In this document: positions 27,664-35,831 of the stretch, piece after piece
How positions within the stretch are numbered: the first letter of the stretch is position 1
How the letters are laid out: each line of letters starts with the position of its first letter
From: Bacteroides sp.
Lineage (GTDB): Bacteria > Bacteroidota > Bacteroidia > Bacteroidales > Bacteroidaceae
Reading direction: 5' to 3'
Assembly: GCA_019416685.1 (NCBI GenBank)
Contig: DXWV01000024.1
Coordinates: 31,466-95,465, forward strand
DNA length: 64,000 bases
The notes under the pieces: model-generated
Seen by the model: the letters and a program-made list of their open reading frames with translations, nothing else
The model's database searches: none
Told to the model about the DNA's origin: nothing
Position numbers and translations under genes: made by a program

Positions 27664-28704
27664 ATGAATAAAGTAATTTGGATGTATCAAAACATTATAA
27701 GTAGAAGTTGTATATTCATTGTGATATTATTGAGCAGTTGCCAGGTAAATATAAATCCTAATAAAATAGATGAGGAGTTATTAGATCATTTAAAACATTT
27801 GGTTGACACTGATTCATTATCTCAATTTACACAGATTGTAGGACTTACGTATTCTGATTTTTATTCTTATGTAATAATTGGAGATGGATCTTTTATCTCT
27901 GAATCAATTGAAGATCGAGAACCAACTGATATTATAGAATATAATGGTAAATATTTTTTGTTTTATTTTCAGGGTAAGCCCAAATTGCCTGGTAAAATAG
28001 TAGATAAAATATGGCCATATTTAGAAGGGGCTCAATATAGTAATTTTACATGGTATTTTTTTAAATGTAAGTCGTGTGATAAAAGTATGTTTACCCGAAA
28101 AAGAGAACTGGAGAGTTATTATGATATAGAAGCTATACGTAATTTTCGTTGTTTAGAGGATGTTAAAGTAGATCCTTTAGTGGATATGACTATCTCGTCT
28201 GTTCGGATTTGTGGTAAGGATAACTCAGTATCTCTTTTTTCTGATTTATTGGAAATATATTTGTATATTGAGATTTACAATAAATCTGATTCTTCTTTCT
28301 ATTTAGATTTATCTTCAAATATTGAGAGTCGTTTTTTACTTAAGAATGGTGATCAGCCGTTTGAATTTTCTGTTTCTGAGATTGATCTTCTGGATGTTTT
28401 CCCTGGGATTTATAATGTTCCTCCCTTTTCTCCGGAACAGGAGGGTAAAACAGGAGCTCCTATAAATTTAATTTTGAAATGTGATCCTTTAAGATTTGAT
28501 GGCGTCTCTTATTGTGAATATCCCCTGAAGATATATTCATTATTGCGTGATTCATTGTATTATATACCTCCTCTGGATAGTATTAATTTAGATACAAAAG
28601 TTTTAAATCGAAAGATTCATATAAATCTCCCTGAAACTATGCCATGTTTTTATAAAATTGGAGAGAAGGAGTATGTGTTTCTTCGTGATAGTTTACTGAT
28701 GTAG
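27664..28704 (+). CDS. Lipoprotein of unknown function
   Basis: I do not recognise this protein. Using the start at 27664 it has 346 residues and a lipoprotein signal with lipobox L-S-S-C (Cys26). An upstream start at 27631 gives an unlikely extension. The rest is acidic and Tyr/Phe-rich, with no transmembrane segment and no repeats, and includes FSPEQEGKTGAPINL and a pair KCKSCDK. The coding sequence is clearly more AT-rich by eye than the dcw genes and lies next to an AT-rich gap, which hints at recent acquisition. It has no partner genes: the sigma gene downstream is convergent. Confidence 0.7.
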   Translation: MNKVIWMYQNIISRSCIFIVILLSSCQVNINPNKIDEELLDHLKHLVDTDSLSQFTQIVGLTYSDFYSYVIIGDGSFISESIEDREPTDIIEYNGKYFLFYFQGKPKLPGKIVDKIWPYLEGAQYSNFTWYFFKCKSCDKSMFTRKRELESYYDIEAIRNFRCLEDVKVDPLVDMTISSVRICGKDNSVSLFSDLLEIYLYIEIYNKSDSSFYLDLSSNIESRFLLKNGDQPFEFSVSEIDLLDVFPGIYNVPPFSPEQEGKTGAPINLILKCDPLRFDGVSYCEYPLKIYSLLRDSLYYIPPLDSINLDTKVLNRKIHINLPETMPCFYKIGEKEYVFLRDSLLM

Positions 28705-28814
28705 TTTAAATGTAGTGAAAATGTAATAATAAGGGTTGTAAGTATAATACCTTTTGTATCGAGAAATATTATAATCAAAAATATCTTGATAAAAAGAAAA
28801 TTGTAAAAGGTTGA

Positions 28815-29378
28815 TTATAATCTGTGTTGTAATATTATTAGAAGCAATACAGGCAGATACTCTTTGAATTCCTCTCTGAGTAATTCCATTGTTTTCTGTT
28901 TATATCGATTGATCGATTTTACACTAAGATTCATATCTTGTGCAATTTCGGCATGCGTTTTGCCTTCAAAGAAGCTTTTGATAAATACAATGCGGTAGTT
29001 TTCGGGAAGGCGTTGCAGTGTTTTGTATAGCATGTCATAAAGCTCGTTCAAAGTATATACACTGTCTGGCTCTGTGACATAGATTGGAGACTGCTTTTGA
29101 CAGAACTCATTGTAATTCCATTCATATTCAAGATGTTTCAGGTGGTTGAGGCAACTGTTGCGCACGCATATTTTCAGGTATGCGGTTGCTGTCTCTTTTT
29201 TTAATTCGATTGAATCCCGTTTGTCCCAGAGAGAAACAAATACGTCGGAAACGAGGTCTTCACAGACTGTCATATCATTAATGAATCTCTTCGCATACAG
29301 ACAGAAAGGAGCATAGTATTCTTCATACAGTTTTCTGAATTCTTTTTCGTTATTACTTTCGCGAAGGTGTATTCTCAT
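28815..29378 (-). CDS. ECF sigma factor (Bacteroidota type)
   Basis: The start at 29378 (MRIHLRESNNEKEFRKLYEEYYAPF) is chosen because a canonical promoter at 29445-29475 would begin transcription near 29438, downstream of the alternative start at 29447. The protein of 187 residues has region 2 (YYAPFCLYAKRFI...CEDLVSDVFVSLWDKR) and region 4 (LQRLPENYRIVFIKSFFEGKTHAEIAQDMNLSVKSINRYKQKTMELLRE). It is divergent from a FecR-type anti-sigma gene, its expected inhibitor. Such pairs usually control a neighbouring susC/susD set, but none is adjacent here. The hydrophobic C-terminus (LPVLLLIILQHRL) is unexplained but common in this family. Confidence 0.92.
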   Translation of the reverse strand: MRIHLRESNNEKEFRKLYEEYYAPFCLYAKRFINDMTVCEDLVSDVFVSLWDKRDSIELKKETATAYLKICVRNSCLNHLKHLEYEWNYNEFCQKQSPIYVTEPDSVYTLNELYDMLYKTLQRLPENYRIVFIKSFFEGKTHAEIAQDMNLSVKSINRYKQKTMELLREEFKEYLPVLLLIILQHRL

Positions 29379-29739
29379 TGCATCTACTGTTAAGGGATTT
29401 ATTACTGTAGCAAAGTCGTCACAAAAATAGTAAATAGTGCCTTGCAAAGGTACTGGTTATGGCTGTTTTTTCAAAAATAGAAGAGGAGTTGTCCTTTGAA
29501 GGTGGTTTTAATTGTAATATAGATAAGGTGAGTATGCGTTGAAAAGCCGTGGGAGGCGTGTTTGTTTATGATTTTATGATTCTTAGGGAGAATTAGTTCT
29601 GTGTTTTTATTAATTATTCGACAAGAATACAGTAAATTGGCATCTTCAAAATAGTAGAGAGTTTAAGTGAACCAACGATTTACCCGATTACAATTTATCC
29701 GGTAATAATTGAAAAACGAAAAAGATAACTTAAAAACAA
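29379..29739. other. Divergent sigma/anti-sigma promoter region
   Basis: This 361-bp gap holds the sigma-gene promoter. Near 29680-29710 it also holds a short ATTTACC/GATTACA/ATTTATC spacer before the FecR gene. No other feature is seen. Confidence 0.6.
29445..29475 (-). promoter_or_regulatory. Promoter of ECF sigma gene
   Basis: TTTG (29472-29475), a 19-bp spacer and TACCTTTG (29445-29452) on the minus strand form a full-consensus Bacteroides housekeeping promoter. Its position decides the start codon of the sigma gene (29378 rather than 29447). Confidence 0.7.
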
Positions 29740-30762
29740 ATGGAACATAAAGAATCAGATTTATTTTTTCGCTATTGTAAAGGCTTATGTACTGAGGCCG
29801 AGCAAAAGCAGGTGGAGACCCTGTTGAGTGAGTCGGAGGAGCACCGAAGACTATTTCAAGATCTTCGGATGGCATTGGCTCTGGAAGATGACATCAGGGA
29901 GATGGAAACGATTGATGTGCAGGCTGCTTTTGGGAAAACTCAAAATCAGATAAGAAGAAAGAAGAATAAAAGATTGCAGCACCAATTGATCCGGTATGCT
30001 GCATTTCTGGCTTTGCCCTTATTTTTCTGCTCTGTGATATTAGGATATTTGTATTTTAATGAATCGTCGGATGAAAAAATACAATATGCGAGTATAACAG
30101 CTTCTACAGGCTCTATAGTGCGTTATGAATTGCCTGATAATTCGGTCGTTTGGCTAAACTCGGGGAGTAGCCTTCGTTATCCGGTTATCTTTAGAAAAAA
30201 TATACGCGAGGTGGATTTGCAAGGAGAAGCATATTTTGAAGTACAATCTGATAAAGAGCATCCTTTTTATGTTAACACCCCTTCGGGAGTGCGTGTGTTT
30301 GTAACCGGAACCCGTTTCAATGTCAGTTCCTATGAAAATGAAGGCTATGTTGAGGCTGTATTGGAATCCGGACATGTAAATGTACTTATACCCGGATACG
30401 AGGAAGCTGAGTCTTTACAGCCGGGTGAACGCTTGCTTTATGACAAAAAGGCGTTGCAATATGTAAAATCTGAGGTTGATGTATTTGAGAAGATAGCCTG
30501 GAAAGACGGTAAACTGATATTTAGGGATACTCCTTTACCTGATATGTTGAAGAGATTGTCACGTCATTTTAATATTGATATTCAATTTAATAATATATCG
30601 GGGAAAGAGTATAAATATAGGGCTACCTTCAGGAACGAAACGCTCTATCAGATTCTCGATTATTTGGGTAAATCGGTTACTATGAAGTGGAGAATGGAAG
30701 AGCCGGTGCAACAAGCTGACGGAACGTTTACGAAGGAAAAAGTAATAGTGGATTTATATTAA
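29740..30762 (+). CDS. FecR-family anti-sigma factor
   Basis: A 340-residue membrane protein. The cytoplasmic N-terminal part (1-80, EHKESDLFFRYCKGLCTEAEQKQVETLL) would hold the partner sigma factor. One transmembrane helix follows (about 85-106). The periplasmic FecR domain (about 120-215, YELPDNSVVWLNSGSSLRYP, GEAYFEV, FYVNTPSGVRVFVTGTRFNVSSY) and a C-terminal DUF4974-type domain (about 255-340) would sense a SusC/TonB partner. Divergent from the ECF sigma gene. A terminator lies 80 bp after the stop, so it is probably a single-gene transcript. Confidence 0.94.
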   Translation: MEHKESDLFFRYCKGLCTEAEQKQVETLLSESEEHRRLFQDLRMALALEDDIREMETIDVQAAFGKTQNQIRRKKNKRLQHQLIRYAAFLALPLFFCSVILGYLYFNESSDEKIQYASITASTGSIVRYELPDNSVVWLNSGSSLRYPVIFRKNIREVDLQGEAYFEVQSDKEHPFYVNTPSGVRVFVTGTRFNVSSYENEGYVEAVLESGHVNVLIPGYEEAESLQPGERLLYDKKALQYVKSEVDVFEKIAWKDGKLIFRDTPLPDMLKRLSRHFNIDIQFNNISGKEYKYRATFRNETLYQILDYLGKSVTMKWRMEEPVQQADGTFTKEKVIVDLY

Positions 30763-30842
30763 AGTTATCATGGAAGGAGGCAAGGCTCAATTTTAGACAA
30801 GAACGATTTTCAATCTGAAATCTGACCTCTCTTCTTTGCATG

Positions 30843-30890
30843 AAAAAAGTCATGCCATTACTCTAAAATAGAGTTTGGTATGGCTTTTTA
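30843..30890 (+). terminator. Terminator after FecR gene
   Basis: The hairpin arms AAAAAAGTCATGCCATTACTC and GAGTTTGGTATGGCTTTTT enclose a loop TAAAATA, and the 3' arm ends in a T-run. It separates the FecR transcript from the esterase gene. Confidence 0.75.
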
Positions 30891-30995
30891 TGCATGTTAA
30901 TTATAATCAGTAGCTTTTTTGGAGTGAATGTTTTAGTTTTGATACATTCTCTTTTATTGCCTTATCTGGTTTTTGGAGTCTTTATCAATATAGAA

Positions 30996-31029
30996 TTTGA
31001 CAGAAATTTATATTAATATCGTACTTTTA
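30996..31029 (+). promoter_or_regulatory. Candidate promoter of triple-domain esterase
   Basis: TTTG (30996-30999) lies 22 bp before TACTTTTA (31022-31029), which has one mismatch to TAnnTTTG. The predicted leader is about 90 nt. Confidence 0.4.
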
Positions 31030-31125
31030 CAATCTTGTAAAACAGGGAACATAAAGGTTGCTTCAGATACGTCATAAACAACAATAATAATAGATGTTAC
31101 ACCGAATTATAAAGTACTAAGAACT

Positions 31126-33249
31126 ATGAGACTAAAAATTATTTTGAATTTGCTGATATGCTTACTTTCGAGTGGGAATATATTTGCCCAGAAAGCTACT
31201 GTTAAAGTAGCCTGTATAGGAAACAGTATAACTTATGGAGCATTCATTGTCAACCGTGAACAGAATTGTTATCCGGCACAATTACAAGCCTATCTGGGAG
31301 ATGGTTTTGAAGTAAGAAATTATGGAGTATCCGGAAGTACTCTTTTGTCTAAAGGGGACTATCCTTATATAAAGACTGGGGAATATATTGAGTCGCAGAA
31401 TTTTCAACCTGATATTGTATTAATAAAGTTGGGAACCAATGATACTAAACCACAAAATTGGAAATACAAGAATGACTTCATGACAGATTATCAAAGGCTG
31501 ATAGATAGCTATAAAGCTTTGGATTCCCATCCAAGAATAATATTACTGACTCCCGTACGATGTTTCTTACCGGAAGGAACACCTATCAATGCGGAGCAAA
31601 TAGAAAATCAGATACGCCCTATGGTTGAAGAATTGGCATGGAAAAATCAATTGGAAATTATCAATCTGTTTAATTTATTTGGAGATCAATGGGAGAAGCA
31701 AATTTTTCCGGATCGGCTACACCCTTCTTCTATTGGAGCAGGGACTATGGCTTATGCAATAGGCAACTATCTGACACTTCCTTCACGGCATTGTAAAACT
31801 CCTGATATTAAATGGTTGAAAGGTGCAAAAGAATTCAACTTTCATGGATTTCAAGGATATGAATTTAACTGTGGTGAAGCTGCTTGTAAAGTAGTGACTC
31901 CCTATATAGAGGCTAAAGGCAAGCCGTGGGTGATACGTGCCCGCTTCTGGGGGCATGAACCACAAACAGATATTGCTTTGTTGGAACATGGATTCTATAT
32001 CGTTTATTGTGATGTTGCTGATATGTATGGTTCTGATAAGGCAATCGGCCGTTGGGATAAACTTTATAAACAGATGATTAAGGCAGGATTTCATAAGAAG
32101 GTCGTGCTGGAAGGGATGAGTCGTGGAGGACTGATCGTTTATAATTGGGCCGCCAGAAATACGGAGAAGGTTGCCTGTATTTATGTTGATGCTCCGGTTA
32201 TGGATTTTAAAAGCTGGCCGATGGGAAAGGGCTGTTCAGATGGTTCAGCAGAAGATACCCGAAAACTTCTTTCTGCATATGGCTTTTTAAACGAAACAGA
32301 TGCCTTGGCATGGAGAGGTAATCCTGTAGATCACGCTTCTGCGATAGCTAAAGCTCAGATTCCATGTTTACATGTCGTTGGAGCTGTAGATAGCGTTGTT
32401 CCTGTTAGTGAAAATACAGCTGTTTTTGAAGAAAGAATGAAATTGCTGAGAAATCCTGTTACAGTACTACATAAGCCGGGAGTTGGTCACCATCCTCATT
32501 CATTGAACAATCCTGAACCCATTGTGCGATTTATTCTTTCTTCTGTAGACCGTCTGCCTAATGCATGTGTACATGCTGTACCTGGAAATGAATATCGATC
32601 TGCCGCCGGATGGTCTGAAGGTAGTGAGTGGCATACGGTGGCTGAAGATATAAAGATTACATTGACCAATAAGCATCTAAAGCTCCTTCTTCTTGGGAAC
32701 TCCATCACTCAGGGATGGGGAGGAACCCGAAAAGCTGTTGTTCACAAGCCGGGAAAACAGGCAATGGATAATATTCTTGGAGAAGGCGTATGGGAAAGTG
32801 CCGGAATATCCGGTGATCGTACTCAGAATCTTCTTTGGCGTATTCGATATGAGAATTATAATCGTTGTAAACCGGAAAATGTAATTATTGCTATAGGCAT
32901 TAATAATCTTCTTTCCGGGGGGAATACTCCGGAAGAAGTAGCGGAGGGAATTATTGCCGTGACGGAAGAGGCAGAGGAAAAGTTTCCGGATTCGCGTATT
33001 ATACTTTTGGGAATTCTGCCTTCCGGCAAAGAAAGTCAAAATGAAATACGTATCAAATGTAACAGAATACATGATATACTAAAGAAACAGTCGTTTGCCA
33101 GAACAGAATATTACAATCCAACCAGGTGGTTTCTTGCTTCTGATGGGAATATTCGAACCGGATTGTATAATAATGACTATGTTCATTTAACTGCTGAAGG
33201 ATATCAGGTGATGGCTACAGAGATTGTGAAATTAATGAAAGTGGAATAG
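31126..33249 (+). CDS. Secreted SGNH / alpha-beta hydrolase / SGNH esterase
   Basis: A 707-residue secreted protein (signal peptide ending IFAQ) with three hydrolase domains in one chain. The N-terminal SGNH domain (about 25-215) has nucleophile block GNS34IT, block III GTND (103-106) and block V D196-R-L-H199. The middle alpha/beta hydrolase (about 235-475) has the nucleophile elbow G-M-S332-R-G-G, an acid D422 and histidines 455-456. The C-terminal SGNH domain (about 515-707) has GNS526ITQG, G-I-N-N (591-594) and D684-Y-V-H687. All three triads look intact. The C-terminal domain resembles GDSL acetylesterases acting on glycans. The substrate is likely an acylated glycan, by inference. It stands alone between a terminator upstream and a bidirectional one downstream. 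Confidence 0.88.
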   Translation: MRLKIILNLLICLLSSGNIFAQKATVKVACIGNSITYGAFIVNREQNCYPAQLQAYLGDGFEVRNYGVSGSTLLSKGDYPYIKTGEYIESQNFQPDIVLIKLGTNDTKPQNWKYKNDFMTDYQRLIDSYKALDSHPRIILLTPVRCFLPEGTPINAEQIENQIRPMVEELAWKNQLEIINLFNLFGDQWEKQIFPDRLHPSSIGAGTMAYAIGNYLTLPSRHCKTPDIKWLKGAKEFNFHGFQGYEFNCGEAACKVVTPYIEAKGKPWVIRARFWGHEPQTDIALLEHGFYIVYCDVADMYGSDKAIGRWDKLYKQMIKAGFHKKVVLEGMSRGGLIVYNWAARNTEKVACIYVDAPVMDFKSWPMGKGCSDGSAEDTRKLLSAYGFLNETDALAWRGNPVDHASAIAKAQIPCLHVVGAVDSVVPVSENTAVFEERMKLLRNPVTVLHKPGVGHHPHSLNNPEPIVRFILSSVDRLPNACVHAVPGNEYRSAAGWSEGSEWHTVAEDIKITLTNKHLKLLLLGNSITQGWGGTRKAVVHKPGKQAMDNILGEGVWESAGISGDRTQNLLWRIRYENYNRCKPENVIIAIGINNLLSGGNTPEEVAEGIIAVTEEAEEKFPDSRIILLGILPSGKESQNEIRIKCNRIHDILKKQSFARTEYYNPTRWFLASDGNIRTGLYNNDYVHLTAEGYQVMATEIVKLMKVE

Positions 33250-33279
33250 AAATAAATGATAAGATTGTATTTTATGATA

Positions 33280-33323
33280 ACTATAAGCTCCCCTTTTATT
33301 TAATATTCCGGGGAGTTTATAGT
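33280..33323. terminator. Bidirectional terminator
   Basis: The arms ACTATAAGCTCCCC (33280-33293) and GGGGAGTTTATAGT (33310-33323) pair over 14 bp with one G-T wobble between convergent genes. T-rich sequence lies within the loop and flanks. Confidence 0.8.
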
Positions 33324-33340
33324 CATTCTGTTGTATAGGG

Positions 33341-34228
33341 TCAGTTTATAGTACTGACTGCTGATATCATTCCAAATGTTTGATTGTCGTTTAGGCTCCA
33401 GATCACTTCTCCTTTTGGATTTATTTCGAAAAGTTGAGGACTGTTTGCTGCATTGGCGTCATGGCTGTGCCCTTGCCAGTTGCATATATAAAGGTTATCA
33501 TCAGCACTTTTACAAAGACCGGCTGTGAAGAAAAGCCGGACTCCTTTGATATCATTCTCGTTATAACGTCGGATGATTTGTCCATCATTCGGATTGGCTT
33601 CGATTAAGGCATGCCCGTCACCGCAAGCAATCCAATAGTTACCATCTGTTGACTCTAATGTAGTGAAGGGTGTACCTTCTACTTTGAAAGAGTTGATTAG
33701 TTTGCCGGAAGGAGAAACTTCACGTACTTCAGAGGTAGATATGAGAGGAATGAGGTAATTTCCACGCTTGTTTTTATTCAGTTGGCGAAACTGAGAGTGG
33801 GCACGGTCAATCCCTGTTTCATATTCTGTACGGGAGAGAATTTTACCTTTCGGGTTCACTTCCATAATGACAGCCGGATGTCCTGTCCAGGCTAACAGGT
33901 AATTACCGTTGGATAACACGCGGGCAGTTTGCATTTCACAACCTTCAGGTGCTGTAATATTCCAGATCTCCTTATGATCCCGGTTGATTACTTTGGCACC
34001 TTTGGCGTAGGAAAATAAAATATTCCCGTCCGGAGTCGCAGCTACCGAATTACATTCCCAACCTTTCTGTAAAGGATGTTCCCACTCTATTTGTTTTGAA
34101 TCTTTGTTTATAATGACTATTTTATTCCATCCCGAACCACCCAGCAATAATTTTTCGGCTTTGTTTTGTCCGGAAATATTAAGGACGAGTGGGAGAACAA
34201 AACATAGAAAAAATAATATTCTCTTCAT
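33341..34228 (-). CDS. Exported beta-propeller protein
   Basis: A 295-residue protein with a signal peptide (MKRILFFLCFVLPLVLNISGQ) and about six propeller-like repeats, each with a DGN-type turn (TPDGNILFSYA, LSNGNYLLAWTG, KRGNYLIPLI, STDGNYWIACG, SADDNLYICNW) followed by an E-x-NP-x-G strand. It resembles the uncharacterised six- or seven-bladed propellers of Bacteroidota (DUF6528/PQQ-like). It has no CxxCH haem site. It is the last gene of the IclR-headed run, 66 bp after the aldolase gene, and ends at a bidirectional terminator. A role in binding or processing substrate in the envelope is inference. Confidence 0.75.
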   Translation of the reverse strand: MKRILFFLCFVLPLVLNISGQNKAEKLLLGGSGWNKIVIINKDSKQIEWEHPLQKGWECNSVAATPDGNILFSYAKGAKVINRDHKEIWNITAPEGCEMQTARVLSNGNYLLAWTGHPAVIMEVNPKGKILSRTEYETGIDRAHSQFRQLNKNKRGNYLIPLISTSEVREVSPSGKLINSFKVEGTPFTTLESTDGNYWIACGDGHALIEANPNDGQIIRRYNENDIKGVRLFFTAGLCKSADDNLYICNWQGHSHDANAANSPQLFEINPKGEVIWSLNDNQTFGMISAVSTIN

Positions 34229-34243
34229 AATGTATGTGTGTTA

Positions 34244-34287
34244 ATTGAAAATTGGGAACCTGATTTGATCGATTCCCAATTCCCAAT
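34244..34287. repeat. Heptamer spacer, aldolase-propeller gap
   Basis: ATTGAAA, ATTGGGA on the left and GATTCCC, AATTCCC, AATTATT on the right are 7-nt units in inverted arrangement. AATTGGGAA can pair with TTCCCAATT. Confidence 0.6.
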
Positions 34288-34294
34288 TATTTGA

Positions 34295-35167
34295 TTATTT
34301 AGATAAATCTTGGAACATTTCAAAACCTTGTTCCGGAGTCAATCCGTCATGCACTACAGCATGTACAGCCTGGATCATAGCTGCAGGTGATTCGCTTTGG
34401 AATACATTACGTCCCATATCTACTCCGGCAGCACCATCGTTGATTGCGTTATAACATAACTCAAGTGCTTCTTTTTCGGGGAGTTTCTTACCTCCGGCAA
34501 TAACTACAGGAACCGGACAGGCTGCTGCCACTTTCTCAAATCCCTCGCAATAGTAGGTCTTTACGATGTTGGCACCGTTCTCAGCACAGATGCGGGATGC
34601 TAAGCCAAAATAACGGGCATCACGTGCCATTTGTTTACCTACGGCTGTTACCCCCATCACGGGAATATTGTAACGACTTGCTTTGTCTACAGCTTTATAC
34701 AAATTGGCTACGGTTTTTGCTTCGTGTGCTTCGTCACCAATAGCCAACATAACAGCCATGGCTGATACGTTCATACGGATAGCGTCTTCTATGTCAATCA
34801 GTACATTGTCATTCAGATCCGTCAGGATAGAAGTTCCTGCATCAGAGCGCAGACAGATAGGAGTCTTTGTATTAGCAGGGATAACCGACTGTAAAATGCC
34901 TCGTGTACACATCAGGCAGTCTGCATATTCCATTAATGGGACTATATTCAAATCGATACGTTCGAGTCCTGAAGTAGGACCCATGATAAAACCGTGGTCG
35001 CAAGCTAGCATAACGGATTTACCTGTTTTGGGGTTAAAGATACGTGATAAACGGTCTTTCATACCCCATGCTGCATTTTCTGCACCTTTCACGTGAAAGT
35101 GTTGTTGTTGAGATGCAATGTCTAAACCAAAATTTGCACCTTCTCTTAAATCATCTAAATCTGCCAT
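34295..35167 (-). CDS. LsrF/DhnA-family class I aldolase or thiolase
   Basis: The 290-residue protein closely follows E. coli LsrF, which cleaves phosphorylated autoinducer-2 product P-HPD with CoA. Shared stretches include RLSRIFNPKTGK, GPTSGLERIDLNI, MCTRGIL, GANIVKTYY and VPVVIAGGKKLPEKEALE. The family's Schiff-base lysine is present at K203 in VKTYY. The wider DhnA family also contains fructose-bisphosphate aldolases. Gene order VOC, DhaK, DhaL, then this gene suggests that it acts on a product phosphorylated by DhaKL. No LsrK, LsrG or Lsr transporter is present, so the substrate is open. Confidence 0.85.
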   Translation of the reverse strand: MADLDDLREGANFGLDIASQQQHFHVKGAENAAWGMKDRLSRIFNPKTGKSVMLACDHGFIMGPTSGLERIDLNIVPLMEYADCLMCTRGILQSVIPANTKTPICLRSDAGTSILTDLNDNVLIDIEDAIRMNVSAMAVMLAIGDEAHEAKTVANLYKAVDKASRYNIPVMGVTAVGKQMARDARYFGLASRICAENGANIVKTYYCEGFEKVAAACPVPVVIAGGKKLPEKEALELCYNAINDGAAGVDMGRNVFQSESPAAMIQAVHAVVHDGLTPEQGFEMFQDLSK

Positions 35168-35201
35168 TTCTTTATATTTGATATTTATTCGAAATACATT
35201 T

Positions 35202-35819
35202 TTACTTTATAGCTTCTGCGAATGAAGCGAACATACAACTCCAGGAAGCAGCGCCGCTATCCATATAGCCTATAGACCGTTCACCATAGTTGCGTGCACG
35301 TCCGAAATTAGCTTTTAGTTCAATCGTGGATTGAGCACCGGCTAAGGCTGCTTCGGCTCCTGCATTTATTAGTTCTTTGATATCGTCTGAAGGGCAATTC
35401 TGAATAGCTTCGACAGCAGGTACGAGGGCATCCATGATTGTTTTATCACCTTGCTGAGCTTTGGTTTGCTTTTGCACATTAGCAAGCCCGCCGGCGAACA
35501 TGGCTTTTACTGCAGCCGCATCCAATTGTGTGCCACTTACATGATCGCTCATACCAAGAAAGAAAGCTCCCAGTAAAGTACTGGTTGAACCGCTCACTTG
35601 CAACATAACATCGAATCCCATGTCGTTCAGCATCGTTTTGAACTCAGTTCCTTTCTCTGCAGTGGCAACAATAGCGCTCATGGCTGTTACGATTGCTTGC
35701 CCGTGGTCACCGTCACCAATAACGGCATCCAGTTTGGAAAACTCATCTTCACGTGCTTTGATATTTGCTAAAGCTGTGGTGAGCATTGTCTTAAAGTTAT
35801 CAATAGTCAGTTGTGTCAT
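35202..35819 (-). CDS. Dihydroxyacetone kinase-type subunit DhaL
   Basis: This 205-residue helical-barrel protein is the nucleotide-binding subunit of DhaK/DhaL kinases. It has the metal-nucleotide motif AVIGDGDHGQAIVTAM near the N-terminus and the GARNYGERSIGYMDSGAASW-like C-terminal segment (here GRARNYGERSIGYMDSGA). It follows dhaK by 12 bp. No DhaM phosphotransferase subunit is present, so the pair is either ATP-dependent (as in tetrose or erythrulose kinases) or supplied by a DhaM encoded elsewhere. Confidence 0.9.
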   Translation of the reverse strand: MTQLTIDNFKTMLTTALANIKAREDEFSKLDAVIGDGDHGQAIVTAMSAIVATAEKGTEFKTMLNDMGFDVMLQVSGSTSTLLGAFFLGMSDHVSGTQLDAAAVKAMFAGGLANVQKQTKAQQGDKTIMDALVPAVEAIQNCPSDDIKELINAGAEAALAGAQSTIELKANFGRARNYGERSIGYMDSGAASWSCMFASFAEAIK

Positions 35820-35831
35820 TTCTCTTTGCTT

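Larger units (their letters stand above)
30763..31125. other. Gap with terminator and promoter
   Basis: The 363-bp gap holds the FecR-gene terminator (30843-30890) and a candidate promoter for the following esterase gene (30996-31029). No gene is seen. Confidence 0.6.
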
